Assembly (NCBI RefSeq): GCF_001673405.1 | Contig: NZ_LZLV01000146.1 | Coordinates: forward strand, 62,001 to 126,000 | Direction: 5' to 3' | Length of the DNA: 64,000 nt | Source: Mycobacterium sp. 1245111.1 | GTDB taxonomy: Bacteria > Actinomycetota > Actinomycetes > Mycobacteriales > Mycobacteriaceae | Part shown: one piece after another, positions 9,015-19,618 of the stretch | How positions within the stretch are numbered: the first letter of the stretch is position 1 | Layout of the letters: every line of letters begins with the position of its first letter | Translations under genes and position numbers: made by a program | Notes under the pieces: generated by a model | Told to the model about the DNA's origin: nothing | What the model saw: only the letters and a program-made list of their open reading frames with translations | Databases searched by the model: none

Positions 9015-9518
9015 TCACCAGCCGATCGAATCTGGAATTCCCTTGAAGGGACCGACAATCCAGCTGGTGATCCAGCCGCCGTAGAAGCCACCGGGTTGCG
9101 GGACGACGGTCTCACCGTTCACGGTGCACCGGTCCACCGCCGCGGCCATCACGGCGACCGCGCCGGTGAGCGGCGCGAAACCCGGCGTGGGCGCAAGGTA
9201 GGTCCAGCCCGCCCGCGACGCTACCGCGGCGTCGGTCACCAGGTCGAAATACGTTGCCTGCCCCTTCCATTCACACCACGACGCGCCGCCCGCGCGGCGC
9301 AGCACCCCGTCGGCGAAGGCGGCCGCCGGAAGGTAGTAGGTCGGCGGGTGGCTGGTCTCTAGCACCCGCCAGGCGCGCGTGGTCGAGGCGATGACGCGGC
9401 TGCCCAGCTCCACAGTGATCGATCCGCTGAACTCCTCGAGCCGCGGCGGGCGCGGATAATCCCACACCGACTCCTGTCCGGGTCCCGGCTTGTCGGGCGT
9501 TGGCCACGGTGTCACCAC
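9015..9518 (-). CDS. DUF427 domain protein
   Basis: The 167-residue protein contains ESVWDYPRPPRLEEF, SRVIASTTRAWRVLETSHPPTYYLP and SWCEWKGQATYFDLV, which are recognisable DUF427 blocks. The family is small, cytoplasmic and of unknown biochemical role. The start is taken as GTG at 9518 (the next codon at 9515 is also GTG), because upstream codons would add an unrelated basic extension running into the glgX promoter region. It is convergent with the SRPBCC gene, with stops three bases apart. Confidence 0.8.
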   Translation of the reverse strand: MVTPWPTPDKPGPGQESVWDYPRPPRLEEFSGSITVELGSRVIASTTRAWRVLETSHPPTYYLPAAAFADGVLRRAGGASWCEWKGQATYFDLVTDAAVASRAGWTYLAPTPGFAPLTGAVAVMAAAVDRCTVNGETVVPQPGGFYGGWITSWIVGPFKGIPDSIGW

Positions 9519-9535
9519 GCCATTGTGCCTCGGCA

Positions 9536-9548
9536 CACACGACGTGTG
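9536..9548. promoter_or_regulatory. Small palindrome in the divergent DUF427/glgX spacer
   Basis: CACAC-GAC-GTGTG is a perfect 5-bp-arm dyad between the divergent starts of DUF427 (9518) and glgX (9620). It could be an operator for either gene. It is short enough to arise by chance, and no matching regulator is seen nearby. Confidence 0.25.
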
Positions 9549-9619
9549 ACTTCGCGCAAGGCGGGTAACCTCCACCGTCGGGTCGCACCCATGCGGCGCT
9601 GGAGACGAAAGAGGGTCTT

Positions 9620-11767
<2,148 letters not shown>

Positions 11768-11791
11768 ACCGCCGGCGCAACCTCTTCCGGC

Positions 11792-12073
11792 TCAGCCGTG
11801 CGGAGCCTCGTCAATCTTGCTGTCCGGCTTGCCCAACGTCTGGCAGTAGGTGGCCACCGACAACCGGGTCGCACTGATCTGCAGGTTCGAGGGGTCAGCG
11901 CCGCTCTTGTCTTTGAGCATCTTGCTCACCTCGTCGTTCTGCTTCTTCTCGTCTTGCGTCGTGAAATCCTTGCACTTGGTGTCGCCACCGGTGTTGACGA
12001 TCTGCGACGCGGAACATCCGCTGAACAGAACCGCGGCGATCGCGAATACGGCTGGCGCCGTTGCCTTCATCAT
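11792..12073 (-). CDS. Small lipoprotein resembling acid-stress chaperones HdeA/HdeB
   Basis: The 93-residue protein has a lipoprotein signal peptide (MMKATAPAVFAIAAVLFSGC, lipid Cys20). The start is chosen because it follows a purine-rich GGGAAGGGA, and upstream codons would bury the signal peptide. The mature part has two cysteines, C34 and C77. The CKDF..QDEKKQ block, then a helix, a Pro-containing turn and a second helix ending ATYC, follow the layout of HdeA: C-x-DF-x3-DE at the start and a disulfide partner in the last helix. HdeA-type proteins protect exported proteins at low pH. The resemblance is by eye, and the protein could simply be a mycobacterial lipoprotein of unknown role. Confidence 0.65.
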   Translation of the reverse strand: MMKATAPAVFAIAAVLFSGCSASQIVNTGGDTKCKDFTTQDEKKQNDEVSKMLKDKSGADPSNLQISATRLSVATYCQTLGKPDSKIDEAPHG

Positions 12074-12148
12074 CGAGTCCCTTCCCTGGAACGAAGCTGG
12101 CAACTGTCTGTACACCGCCGAGCCCGAATTCAAACCTGGCCACGGCCC

Positions 12149-12490
12149 CTAAGCTGGCAGTATTCGTATTCGGATCGGCCCGCGAGGCTCGGAATCCGGG
12201 TCGATCGCCGTGCCACGCTGGGTGATCTCCACGTCCCCGTCGCGCGCCAAGTCCAAAGCGGTGCGGCGAGCCTGCGCGGTCAACTCGCGCCAGTCTGCGC
12301 CGCCGACCGCGCGGGCCGCGTCCGAGGGACAGATGCTGGAGTCCGGTCCGCGGTGCTGCGCGAGAGCGAGGATCGCAGCGCGCAACCGCGCCGCGTCCCG
12401 GCCCCCGCCCAGCGCGGTATTCGCGTGCGCCGCGCCGGGACCCGTGCCGTCGGCCACCTGGGACAACTCACGATGCGGGTCGCTGCTCAC
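12149..12490 (-). CDS. DUF3253 domain protein
   Basis: The 113-residue protein carries RLRAAILALAQHRGPDSSICPSDAARAVGGADWREL followed by LARDGDVEITQRGTAID and RGPIRIR, the whole of the DUF3253 winged-helix-like domain. The role is unknown, although the layout (helices then a small wing) suggests nucleic-acid binding. Adjacent GTG codons at 12493 and 12490 are the likely starts; a longer reading would run through the terminator hairpin upstream. Confidence 0.75.
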   Translation of the reverse strand: MSSDPHRELSQVADGTGPGAAHANTALGGGRDAARLRAAILALAQHRGPDSSICPSDAARAVGGADWRELTAQARRTALDLARDGDVEITQRGTAIDPDSEPRGPIRIRILPA

Positions 12491-12522
12491 CACACCAGGG
12501 TATTGAGCGAGCCGGAGCGAGC

Positions 12523-12559
12523 AAAAAGCCCCCGACACGCGCAGGCGTGCGGGGGCTTT
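12523..12559 (-). terminator. Rho-independent terminator after etfA
   Basis: Arms at 12525-12539 and 12546-12559 pair over about 14 bp with a single bulge (core AAAGCCCCCG with CGGGGGCTTT) and a 6-nt loop. On the reverse strand they are followed by five T residues. The hairpin lies 10 bp past the etfA stop and before the DUF3253 start, so it separates those two transcripts. Confidence 0.8.
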
Positions 12560-12568
12560 CGCGTGCGA

Positions 12569-13525
12569 TCAGCCCTTGCGGGCCTTGACCGCCTCGGTGA
12601 GCTGTGGCGCGACCTTGAACAGGTCGCCGACAATCCCATAGTCGGCGATCTCGAAGATCGGCGCCTCTTCGTCCTTGTTGACCGCGACGATCGTCTTCGA
12701 CGTCTGCATGCCGGCACGGTGCTGGATGGCCCCGGAGATGCCCAACGCGATGTAAAGCTGCGGCGAGACCGTCTTTCCGGTCTGGCCGACCTGGAATTGA
12801 CCCGGGTAGTAGCCGGAGTCCACCGCGGCACGCGAGGCGCCGACCGCGGCACCCAGCGAGTCAGCCAACTCCTCGACCACGTGGAAGTTGTCGGCGCTGC
12901 CGACACCACGACCACCGGACACCACGATGGTGGCCTCGGCCAACTCCGGGCGGTCGCCGGCGACGGCGGGCTCACGCGCGGTGACCTTGGCGGCATTCTC
13001 GGCGGCTTCGGGCACCTCGACGGTGACCTTCTCGCCGGCGCCCTCGGCCGGTTCGGCGTCGATCGCGCCGGCGCGCACGCTGATCACCGGGGTGTCACCG
13101 TTGGCCTGCGCCTCGACGGTGAACGCGCCACCGAAGATGGAGTGAATGGCCTTGGGGCCGGCCTCGATACCGACCACGTCGACCAGCAGGCCCGAACCGA
13201 TCCGGGCAGCCAGCCGGCCTGTGATTTCCTTGCCGTCGGCGCTGGAGGCCGCCAAAACGGCTGCCGGGCTGGCGGATTCGGCCAACGCGGCGAGCACGTC
13301 GACGGCCGGGGTGATCAGGTAGTTCTCCGCGGTGTCGGACTCGGCGACGTAGATCTTGGCGGCGCCGGCGGCCTTCAGCCCGTCGACCAATGGGTCGGCC
13401 GTGCCCGGCTTGCCCACGACGACGGCGGCGGGCTCACCGAGAACCCGTGCGGCGGTGATCAATTCGGAAGTGACCTTCTTGAGGGCACCATCAGCGTGCT
13501 CGACGAGCACCAATACTTCAGCCAT
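12569..13525 (-). CDS. etfA: Electron transfer flavoprotein, alpha subunit
   Basis: EtfA (FixB) binds FAD and passes electrons from acyl-CoA dehydrogenases to the membrane quinone pool. The 318-residue protein shows the C-terminal FAD domain: SGGRGVGS near 200, SRAAVDSGYYPGQFQVGQTGKTVSPQLYIALGISGAIQH and IVAVNKDEEAPIFEIADYGIVGDL. It lies 35 bp downstream of etfB on the same strand and is followed by a strong terminator. It matches Rv3028c in order and length. Confidence 0.96.
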   Translation of the reverse strand: MAEVLVLVEHADGALKKVTSELITAARVLGEPAAVVVGKPGTADPLVDGLKAAGAAKIYVAESDTAENYLITPAVDVLAALAESASPAAVLAASSADGKEITGRLAARIGSGLLVDVVGIEAGPKAIHSIFGGAFTVEAQANGDTPVISVRAGAIDAEPAEGAGEKVTVEVPEAAENAAKVTAREPAVAGDRPELAEATIVVSGGRGVGSADNFHVVEELADSLGAAVGASRAAVDSGYYPGQFQVGQTGKTVSPQLYIALGISGAIQHRAGMQTSKTIVAVNKDEEAPIFEIADYGIVGDLFKVAPQLTEAVKARKG

Positions 13526-13560
13526 GAGTTTTCCGTGTCCTTCGGTTAAAGGTTTACGTC

Positions 13561-14361
13561 TTAGATGATCTTCTGGGCGACCAGATACTTGGCGATGTCG
13601 TTGCCGCCCTCGCCCTCATCGGCGACCTTCTCACCCGCGGTCTTCGGCGGTTTCGGGGTCGACGTCAGCACCTTCGAGCCGGCGTTCTCCAGGCCCACCT
13701 CGTCGCTCTCGACACCGATCTCGGCCAGCGTGAGCTTGGTGACTTCCTTCTTCTTTGCGGCCATGATGCCCTTGAAGGACGGGAAGCGCGGCTCGTTGAT
13801 CTTCTCGTTGACGCTCACCACAGCGGGCAGCGTGGCCTCGAGGGTGAAGACACCGTCGTCGGTCTCACGCTCGCCGGTGATCTTGCCGCCTTCCAGCGAC
13901 AGCTTGCGCAGGTGGGTCAGCTGCGGCAGACCAAGATACTCGGCGATGATGGCCGGCACGGCGCCACCGGTTCCGTCGGTGGCCTCGTTGCCGGCGATCA
14001 CCAGCTCGGTGCCCTCGATGGTGCCCAGCGCGCGCGCCAGCGCCCATCCGGTCTGGACCACGTCCGAGCCGTGCATCCCGTCGTCGAGCAGGTGAACGGC
14101 CTTGTCGGCGCCCATCGACAGCGCCTTACGAATCGCCTCAGTGGCACGCTCCGGGCCGGCGGTCAGCACGGTGACCGATCCCTCGGTGCCGTCGGCGGCT
14201 TCCTTCTCGCGGATCAGCAGCGCTTCTTCGACCGCGCGCTCGTTGATCTCGTCCAGCACGGCGTCGGCGGCCTCACGGTCCAGCGTCCAGTCGCCCTCTG
14301 TGAGTTTGCGCTCTGACCAGGTGTCCGGGACCTGCTTGATCAGGACCACGATGTTCGTCAT
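13561..14361 (-). CDS. etfB: Electron transfer flavoprotein, beta subunit
   Basis: EtfB (FixA) is the AMP-binding partner of EtfA. The 266-residue sequence has MTNIVVLIKQVPDTW at its start, the AMP-binding TDGTGGAVPAIIAEYLGLPQLTHLRKL block and the recognition loop region INEPRFPSFKGIMAAKKK with the conserved lysines. It is the first gene of the two-gene etf operon. A 16-bp inverted repeat lies about 85 bp upstream of its ATG. Confidence 0.96.
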   Translation of the reverse strand: MTNIVVLIKQVPDTWSERKLTEGDWTLDREAADAVLDEINERAVEEALLIREKEAADGTEGSVTVLTAGPERATEAIRKALSMGADKAVHLLDDGMHGSDVVQTGWALARALGTIEGTELVIAGNEATDGTGGAVPAIIAEYLGLPQLTHLRKLSLEGGKITGERETDDGVFTLEATLPAVVSVNEKINEPRFPSFKGIMAAKKKEVTKLTLAEIGVESDEVGLENAGSKVLTSTPKPPKTAGEKVADEGEGGNDIAKYLVAQKII

Positions 14362-14445
14362 GAGAGTGGCTCGTCCTCCTCGAATGAATCCCGCAGCCGC
14401 AAGCCGCAGGACTTAGGTCACGTCTTGTGCGCACCGCACCCGCAT

Positions 14446-14461
14446 GTTACTGACCGGTAAC
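14446..14461. promoter_or_regulatory. Inverted repeat upstream of etfBA
   Basis: GTTACTGACCGGTAAC has perfect 5-bp outer arms (GTTAC/GTAAC) and one inner matched pair. It lies in the 260-bp divergent spacer between etfB and the Rv3030-like gene, 85 bp upstream of etfB. TTAC...GTAA dyads are typical TetR-family operators on mycobacterial fatty-acid genes, so control of etf by a lipid-sensing regulator is plausible. Confidence 0.45.
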
Positions 14462-14621
14462 TTAGTGTGGTTTGCTCTCACACCATAGCGGGTCGTCCTG
14501 CGAGTTCTGTCCCCCCGTGCCTCCACAAGCGGGCGGCCCCTCACCCCGGGCGCTCGATTGCCCGAAGTCAACCATTCGCGACCCCGCGGAAAACACCGAC
14601 ACGCGTTAGCCTGCCTAGGCA

Positions 14622-15419
14622 ATGAGCGCATTTATTCCTGAAGTTCCGCATGCCCCCGCGGACGCCGCCCTGCCGTTGACCGGTGAGCGGACGATCCCGG
14701 GCCTCGACGTGGAGAACTACTGGTTTCGCCGCCACGAGGTGGTCTACCAGCAGTTGGCGCAGCGCTGCGTGGGCCGCGACGTGCTCGAAGCCGGCTGTGG
14801 CGAAGGTTATGGCGCCGACCTGATCGCCGGGGTCGCGCGGCGGGTGATCGCGGTGGACTACGACGAGGCGACCGTCGCGCACGTTCGCTCCCGCTATCCG
14901 CGGGTGGAGGTGGTCCACGGCAACCTTGCCGAGCTGCCGCTGCCCGACCGGTCGGTCGACATCGTGGTGAACTTCCAGGTAATCGAGCATTTGTGGGATC
15001 AGCCACAATTTGTCCGCGAGTGCGCCCGGGTGCTGCGCCCGGGTGGGGTGCTGATGATGTCGACGCCCAACCGGATCACGTTCTCACCGGGCCGCGACAC
15101 CCCGATCAACCCGTTCCACACGCGCGAGCTGAACGCCGACGAGATGACGGAGCTGTTGCACGACGCCGGCTTCACCTCGGTGTCGATGAGCGGCGTTTTC
15201 CACGCGCCGCGGCTGCGCGAGATGGACGCCCGCCACGGCGGCTCGATCATCGACGCCCAGATCGACCGCGCGGTCGCCGATGCACCGTGGCCGGCGGACC
15301 TGCTGGCCGATGTCGCCGCGGTGACCGCCGCGGATTTCGACATCGTCGAAGCCGACACCGACGACGCACGTCCCATCGACGACAGCCTGGATCTGGTGGC
15401 GATCGCGGTGCGGCCGTGA
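14622..15419 (+). CDS. SAM-dependent methyltransferase of the MGLP cluster (Rv3030-like)
   Basis: The 265-residue class I methyltransferase has the SAM motif VLEAGCGEGYGADL (about 55-68), the acidic VIAVDYDEATV and the post-I region VNFQVIEHLWDQP. In M. tuberculosis the homologue belongs to the cluster for 6-O-methylglucose lipopolysaccharides, cytoplasmic acylated polysaccharides that bind fatty acids. The gene overlaps the GH57 gene by 4 bp (GTGA), consistent with a sugar O-methyltransferase acting on the polymer made by the next two genes. Which hydroxyl it methylates cannot be read from the sequence. Confidence 0.88.
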   Translation: MSAFIPEVPHAPADAALPLTGERTIPGLDVENYWFRRHEVVYQQLAQRCVGRDVLEAGCGEGYGADLIAGVARRVIAVDYDEATVAHVRSRYPRVEVVHGNLAELPLPDRSVDIVVNFQVIEHLWDQPQFVRECARVLRPGGVLMMSTPNRITFSPGRDTPINPFHTRELNADEMTELLHDAGFTSVSMSGVFHAPRLREMDARHGGSIIDAQIDRAVADAPWPADLLADVAAVTAADFDIVEADTDDARPIDDSLDLVAIAVRP

Positions 15420-16993
15420 CGGATAGGTCGAGCGAGCCGGTGCCGGGCCTCTTCACCCTGGTGCTGCACACCCATCTACCGTGGCTGGCCCACCATGGCC
15501 GCTGGCCGGTCGGCGAGGAATGGCTCTACCAGTCGTGGGCGGCGTCGTATCTGCCGCTGCTGCAGGTCCTGCGCCGCCTGGCCGACGAGGACCGGCACAG
15601 GTTGATCACGCTGGGCGTCACCCCGGTCGTGATGGCGCAACTCGACGACCCGTATTGCCTTGACGGGATGCATCATTGGCTCGCCAACTGGCACCTGCGC
15701 GCCGCGGAAGCTGCCAGCCTGCGACCCGGCGATGCCACCGACGGTTCGCCTGCCTCGGCCCCGGAAGCTCTGCGCGCCTTCGGCATTCGCGAAATGGCGG
15801 AAACCGAGCACGCGCTGCGCGATTTCGATACACACTGGCGCCACGGCGCCAGCCCGCTGCTGCGCCGGCTGATCGACGCCGGCACCGTCGAGCTGCTGGG
15901 TGGCCCGCTCGCTCATCCGTTCCAGCCACTGCTGAACCCGCGCCTGCGCGAGTTCGCGCTGCGGGAAGGCCTGGCGGATGCCCGGCAGCGGTTGTCGCAC
16001 AAGCCAACTGGGATCTGGGCACCCGAATGTGCCTACGCCCCCGGGATGGAGCACGACTATGCCGCCGCCGGGGTGGGCCACTTCATGGTCGACGGCCCGT
16101 CGCTGCGCGGCGACACCGCGCTGGGTCGGCCGGTCGGCGACTCGAATGTCGTGACGTTCGGGCGCGACCTACAAGTGAGCTATCGGGTGTGGTCGCCCAA
16201 GTCCGGCTATCCCGGTCACGCGGCCTACCGCGACTTCCACACCTACGACCACCGCACCGGCCTCAAGCCGGCCCGGGTCACCGGCCGCAACGTGCCCTCG
16301 GAGAAGAAGTTGCCCTACGACCCCGAGCGCGCCGACCGGGCAATCGACAGCCACGTCGCCGATTTCGTCGACGTGGTGCGTCGCCGGCTGCTGTCCGAAT
16401 CCGAGCGCATCGGTCGTCCCGCGCACGTGGTCGCGGCGTTCGACACCGAATTGTTCGGCCATTGGTGGTATGAGGGACCGGCCTGGCTCGAGCGGGTGTT
16501 GCGGGCATTACCGGAGGCCGGGGTGCGCGTCGGCACGCTGAGCGACGCCGTCGGCCAAGGCCTGGTCGGCGACGCTGTCGAATTGCCGCCCAGCTCTTGG
16601 GGTTCCGGCAAGGACTGGCAGGTGTGGTCTGGCGACAAGGTCGCCGATCTGGTACAGCTCAACGCCGAAGTTGTCGACACCGCGCTGACCACCGTCGACA
16701 AAGCGCTCGACCAGACGGCGTCGCTCGACGGGCCGATTCCCCGCGATCACATCGCCGATCAGATCCTGCGCGAAACCCTGCTCACGGTGTCCAGCGACTG
16801 GCCGTTCATGGTGAGCAAGGACTCGGCGGCCGACTACGCCCGCTATCGTGCGCATCTGCACGCGCACGCCACCCGCGAAATCGCCGGCACGCTGGCGTCG
16901 GGCCGCCGCGAGGCGGCACAGCGCCTGGCCGAAGGCTGGAATCGGGCAGACGGCCTGTTCGGTGCACTCGATGCCCGGAGGCTGCCGCGATGA
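15416..16993 (+). CDS. GH57 1,4-alpha-glucan branching enzyme (Rv3031-like)
   Basis: The 525-residue GH57 protein begins at GTG 15416 and has LVLHTHLPWLAHHGRWP near the start, the catalytic nucleophile E204 in WAPECAY and the acid/base D343 in AAFDTELFGHWWYEG. These are the signatures of GH57 branching enzymes. It would introduce alpha-1,6 branches during methylglucose-lipopolysaccharide synthesis. It overlaps the methyltransferase before it and the glycosyltransferase after it by 4 bp each, so the three form one coupled unit. Length agrees with Rv3031. Confidence 0.93.
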   Translation: MTDRSSEPVPGLFTLVLHTHLPWLAHHGRWPVGEEWLYQSWAASYLPLLQVLRRLADEDRHRLITLGVTPVVMAQLDDPYCLDGMHHWLANWHLRAAEAASLRPGDATDGSPASAPEALRAFGIREMAETEHALRDFDTHWRHGASPLLRRLIDAGTVELLGGPLAHPFQPLLNPRLREFALREGLADARQRLSHKPTGIWAPECAYAPGMEHDYAAAGVGHFMVDGPSLRGDTALGRPVGDSNVVTFGRDLQVSYRVWSPKSGYPGHAAYRDFHTYDHRTGLKPARVTGRNVPSEKKLPYDPERADRAIDSHVADFVDVVRRRLLSESERIGRPAHVVAAFDTELFGHWWYEGPAWLERVLRALPEAGVRVGTLSDAVGQGLVGDAVELPPSSWGSGKDWQVWSGDKVADLVQLNAEVVDTALTTVDKALDQTASLDGPIPRDHIADQILRETLLTVSSDWPFMVSKDSAADYARYRAHLHAHATREIAGTLASGRREAAQRLAEGWNRADGLFGALDARRLPR

Positions 16994-18234
16994 GAATCCT
17001 GATGGTGTCCTGGGAGTACCCGCCGGTGGTGATCGGCGGACTCGGTCGACACGTCCATCATCTGTCGACGGCGCTCGCCGCCGCCGGCCACGAAGTCGTG
17101 GTGCTGTCGCGGCGGCCGACGGACACCGATCCGAGCACCCACCCGTCGTCGGACGAGATCAACGAGAACGTCCGGGTTGTCGCCGCGGCGCAGGACCCGC
17201 ACGAGTTCACCTTCGGTACCGACATGATGGCGTGGACGCTGGCGATGGGCCACGCGATGGTCCGCGCCGGACTCTCCGTCAAGCAGCCGGGCAGCGACGA
17301 ACAGTGGCGGCCCGACGTGGTCCACGCGCACGACTGGCTGGTCGCCCACCCGGCGATCGCTCTGGCCGAATTCTACGATGTGCCAATGGTTTCCACGATT
17401 CACGCTACCGAAGCCGGTCGACACTCCGGATGGGTAGCGGGGTCGCTGAGTCGACAGGTGCACGCCGTCGAGTCGTGGCTGGTGCGCCAATCCGACTCGC
17501 TGATCACATGTTCGCACTCGATGAGCGACGAGGTCACCGAACTGTTCGGGCCCGGGCTGGCCGAGACCATCGTGATCCGCAACGGTATCGAGGCCGCGCG
17601 CTGGCCGTTCGCGCCTCGCAAGCCGCGCAACGGCCCGCCGGAACTGCTGTACGTCGGCCGGCTCGAGTACGAAAAGGGCGTGCACGAGGCGATTGCGGCG
17701 CTGCCGCGGGTCCGGCGCGCGCACCCCGGCACCACCCTGACCATCGCCGGCGAAGGCACCCAGCAGGACTGGCTCATCGAGCAGGCTCGTAAGTACAAGG
17801 TGCTCAAGGCAACTCGCTTCGTGGGTCGACTCGACCATGACGACCTGTTGGCCGCGCTGCATCGTGCCGACGCCGCGGTGCTGCCCAGTCATTACGAGCC
17901 GTTCGGGCTGGCCGCGCTGGAGGCCGCCGCGGCGGGCACTCCGCTGGTGACATCGAACATCGGCGGCCTGGGCGAAGCGGTGATCAACGGCGAGACCGGA
18001 ATGTCTTGCCCGCCACGCAATGTGGCGCAGCTGACCAAGGCGATCGTCGCGGTGCTGGACGACCCGGCGGCCGCCCAGCGCCGGGCGCGTGCCGCGCGCG
18101 AACGCCTCACCGCGGATTTCGACTGGCACACGGTGGCCGACGAAACCGCCCAGGTGTACCTGGCGGCCAAACGCGCCGAACGCCAACCCCTGCCCCGGCT
18201 GCCCATCGTGGAGCACGCGCTGCCGGATCGGTAG
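16990..18234 (+). CDS. GT4 alpha-1,4-glucosyltransferase (Rv3032-like)
   Basis: The 414-residue GT-B glycosyltransferase starts MRILMVSWEYPPVVIGGLGRHV, has the glycogen-synthase-like GGLGRHVHHL loop, HAHDWL around 115, and the GT4 donor-site block with YEPFGLAALEAAAAGTPLV near 305. It should elongate alpha-1,4-glucan from an activated glucose donor for MGLP and glycogen-like polymers. The ATG overlaps the GH57 stop (ATGA). The next gene in M. tuberculosis, Rv3033, is replaced here by the photoprotection island. Confidence 0.93.
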   Translation: MRILMVSWEYPPVVIGGLGRHVHHLSTALAAAGHEVVVLSRRPTDTDPSTHPSSDEINENVRVVAAAQDPHEFTFGTDMMAWTLAMGHAMVRAGLSVKQPGSDEQWRPDVVHAHDWLVAHPAIALAEFYDVPMVSTIHATEAGRHSGWVAGSLSRQVHAVESWLVRQSDSLITCSHSMSDEVTELFGPGLAETIVIRNGIEAARWPFAPRKPRNGPPELLYVGRLEYEKGVHEAIAALPRVRRAHPGTTLTIAGEGTQQDWLIEQARKYKVLKATRFVGRLDHDDLLAALHRADAAVLPSHYEPFGLAALEAAAAGTPLVTSNIGGLGEAVINGETGMSCPPRNVAQLTKAIVAVLDDPAAAQRRARAARERLTADFDWHTVADETAQVYLAAKRAERQPLPRLPIVEHALPDR

Positions 18235-18265
18235 GCGGCTTCCCAACGCAGGTACCGTCGGCCTC

Positions 18266-19618
18266 ATGGGACTTGTCTATTCGAGCGTGATCGACGCACC
18301 GATCTACGAGGTATTCGATTGGCACACCCGGCCGGGCGCCTTCACCCGGCTGACACCGCCGTGGTCCCCGATGCGGCTGATCGCCGAGGCCGATTCACTC
18401 GAGAACGGGCGGGCCGAGCTCGGCCTGCCGGGCGGCCTGCGCTGGGTGGCCGATCATCAACCGGACGGCTACGACCCGCCGCGCCGGTTCGTCGACTCCG
18501 TCGGCGCTGACGGCCCGGCGTCGCTGCCGGCCAAGCTGGCGGTGCGCTGGCGGCATACCCACGAGTTCGAAGAGGTCGACGGCGAGAAGACGCGGGTCAT
18601 CGACCGGGTGCGGACGCCGGTTCCCGGCGCTGCGCTGCGGTCGATGTTCCGCTACCGGCACCGACAGCTGGCCGACGATATCGCCGCGCACCGGGACGCG
18701 GCCGCCCACGGGCTCGCGCCCCGCACCGTCGCAATCACCGGGGCGTCCGGACTCGTCGGCTCGCAGCTGGCCGCGTTCCTGTCCACCGGCGGCCACCGAG
18801 TGATCCGGCTGGTTCGCCATTCGGGCGCGGGAGACGGTGAACGGCAATGGAATCCGGACGATCCCGACCCGGGTTTGCTGGCCGGGATCGACGCGGTGAT
18901 CCACCTCGCGGGTGCTTCGATCGCGGGACGGTTCACCGAGGACCATCGCGCCGCGATCCGCGACAGCCGGATCGGGCCGACCCGCCGACTGGCCGAGCTG
19001 ATCGGGCGGTCGCCCGACGGACCCAAGGTGCTGATCAGCGCGTCCGCGATCGGGTACTACGGCTACGACCGCGGCGAGACCACGCTGACCGAGGCCAGCG
19101 AGCGCGGTGACGGGTTCTTGGCCGACGTCGTGGCCGACTGGGAGGAGGCCACCGCCGCTGCTGAGCAGGCCGGCGCCCGCGTGGTACAGGTGCGCACCGG
19201 CATCGTGCAGTCCCCCGCCGGCGGGACGCTGCGACTGCTGCGCCCGCTGTTCGCCGCCGGGCTCGGCGGCCGACTCGGCGACGGTCAGCAGTGGTTCTCA
19301 TGGATCGGAATCGACGACGTCGTTGGCATCTACCACCGCGCGCTGTGGGACACCGAGCTAGCCGGGCCGGTCAACGCCGTGGCCCCCGATCCGGTCCGCA
19401 ACGTCGAATACACCCGGGTGTTGGCTCATGTGCTGCACCGTCCGGCGCTGCTGCCGGTGCCGCCGCTCGGACCGAAGGTGCTCCTCGGCGACCAAGGCGC
19501 GCGCGAACTGGCCCTGGCCAATCAGCGGGTGCTGCCCGCGCGACTACAACAAGCCGATCATCGCTTTCGCCAGCCCAGCCTCGAGCAGGCTCTGCGCCAC
19601 GTGCTCGGCCGCGGTTAG
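18266..19618 (+). CDS. TIGR01777-type epimerase fused to an SRPBCC domain
   Basis: The 450-residue protein has an N-terminal START-like domain (MGLVYSSVIDAPIYEVFDWHTRPGAF) up to about residue 148, then an extended SDR with the nucleotide motif VAITGASGLVGSQL near 153-166, VIHLAGASIAGRF and ISASAIGYYG. The C-terminal DUF1731-like end runs LGPKVLLGDQGARELALANQRVLP. This two-domain layout is common in actinobacteria, with unknown substrate. The start ATG lies 31 bp after the GT4 gene and gives the natural MGLVYSS N-terminus. The stop overlaps the convergent next gene by 4 bp. Confidence 0.9.
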   Translation: MGLVYSSVIDAPIYEVFDWHTRPGAFTRLTPPWSPMRLIAEADSLENGRAELGLPGGLRWVADHQPDGYDPPRRFVDSVGADGPASLPAKLAVRWRHTHEFEEVDGEKTRVIDRVRTPVPGAALRSMFRYRHRQLADDIAAHRDAAAHGLAPRTVAITGASGLVGSQLAAFLSTGGHRVIRLVRHSGAGDGERQWNPDDPDPGLLAGIDAVIHLAGASIAGRFTEDHRAAIRDSRIGPTRRLAELIGRSPDGPKVLISASAIGYYGYDRGETTLTEASERGDGFLADVVADWEEATAAAEQAGARVVQVRTGIVQSPAGGTLRLLRPLFAAGLGGRLGDGQQWFSWIGIDDVVGIYHRALWDTELAGPVNAVAPDPVRNVEYTRVLAHVLHRPALLPVPPLGPKVLLGDQGARELALANQRVLPARLQQADHRFRQPSLEQALRHVLGRG

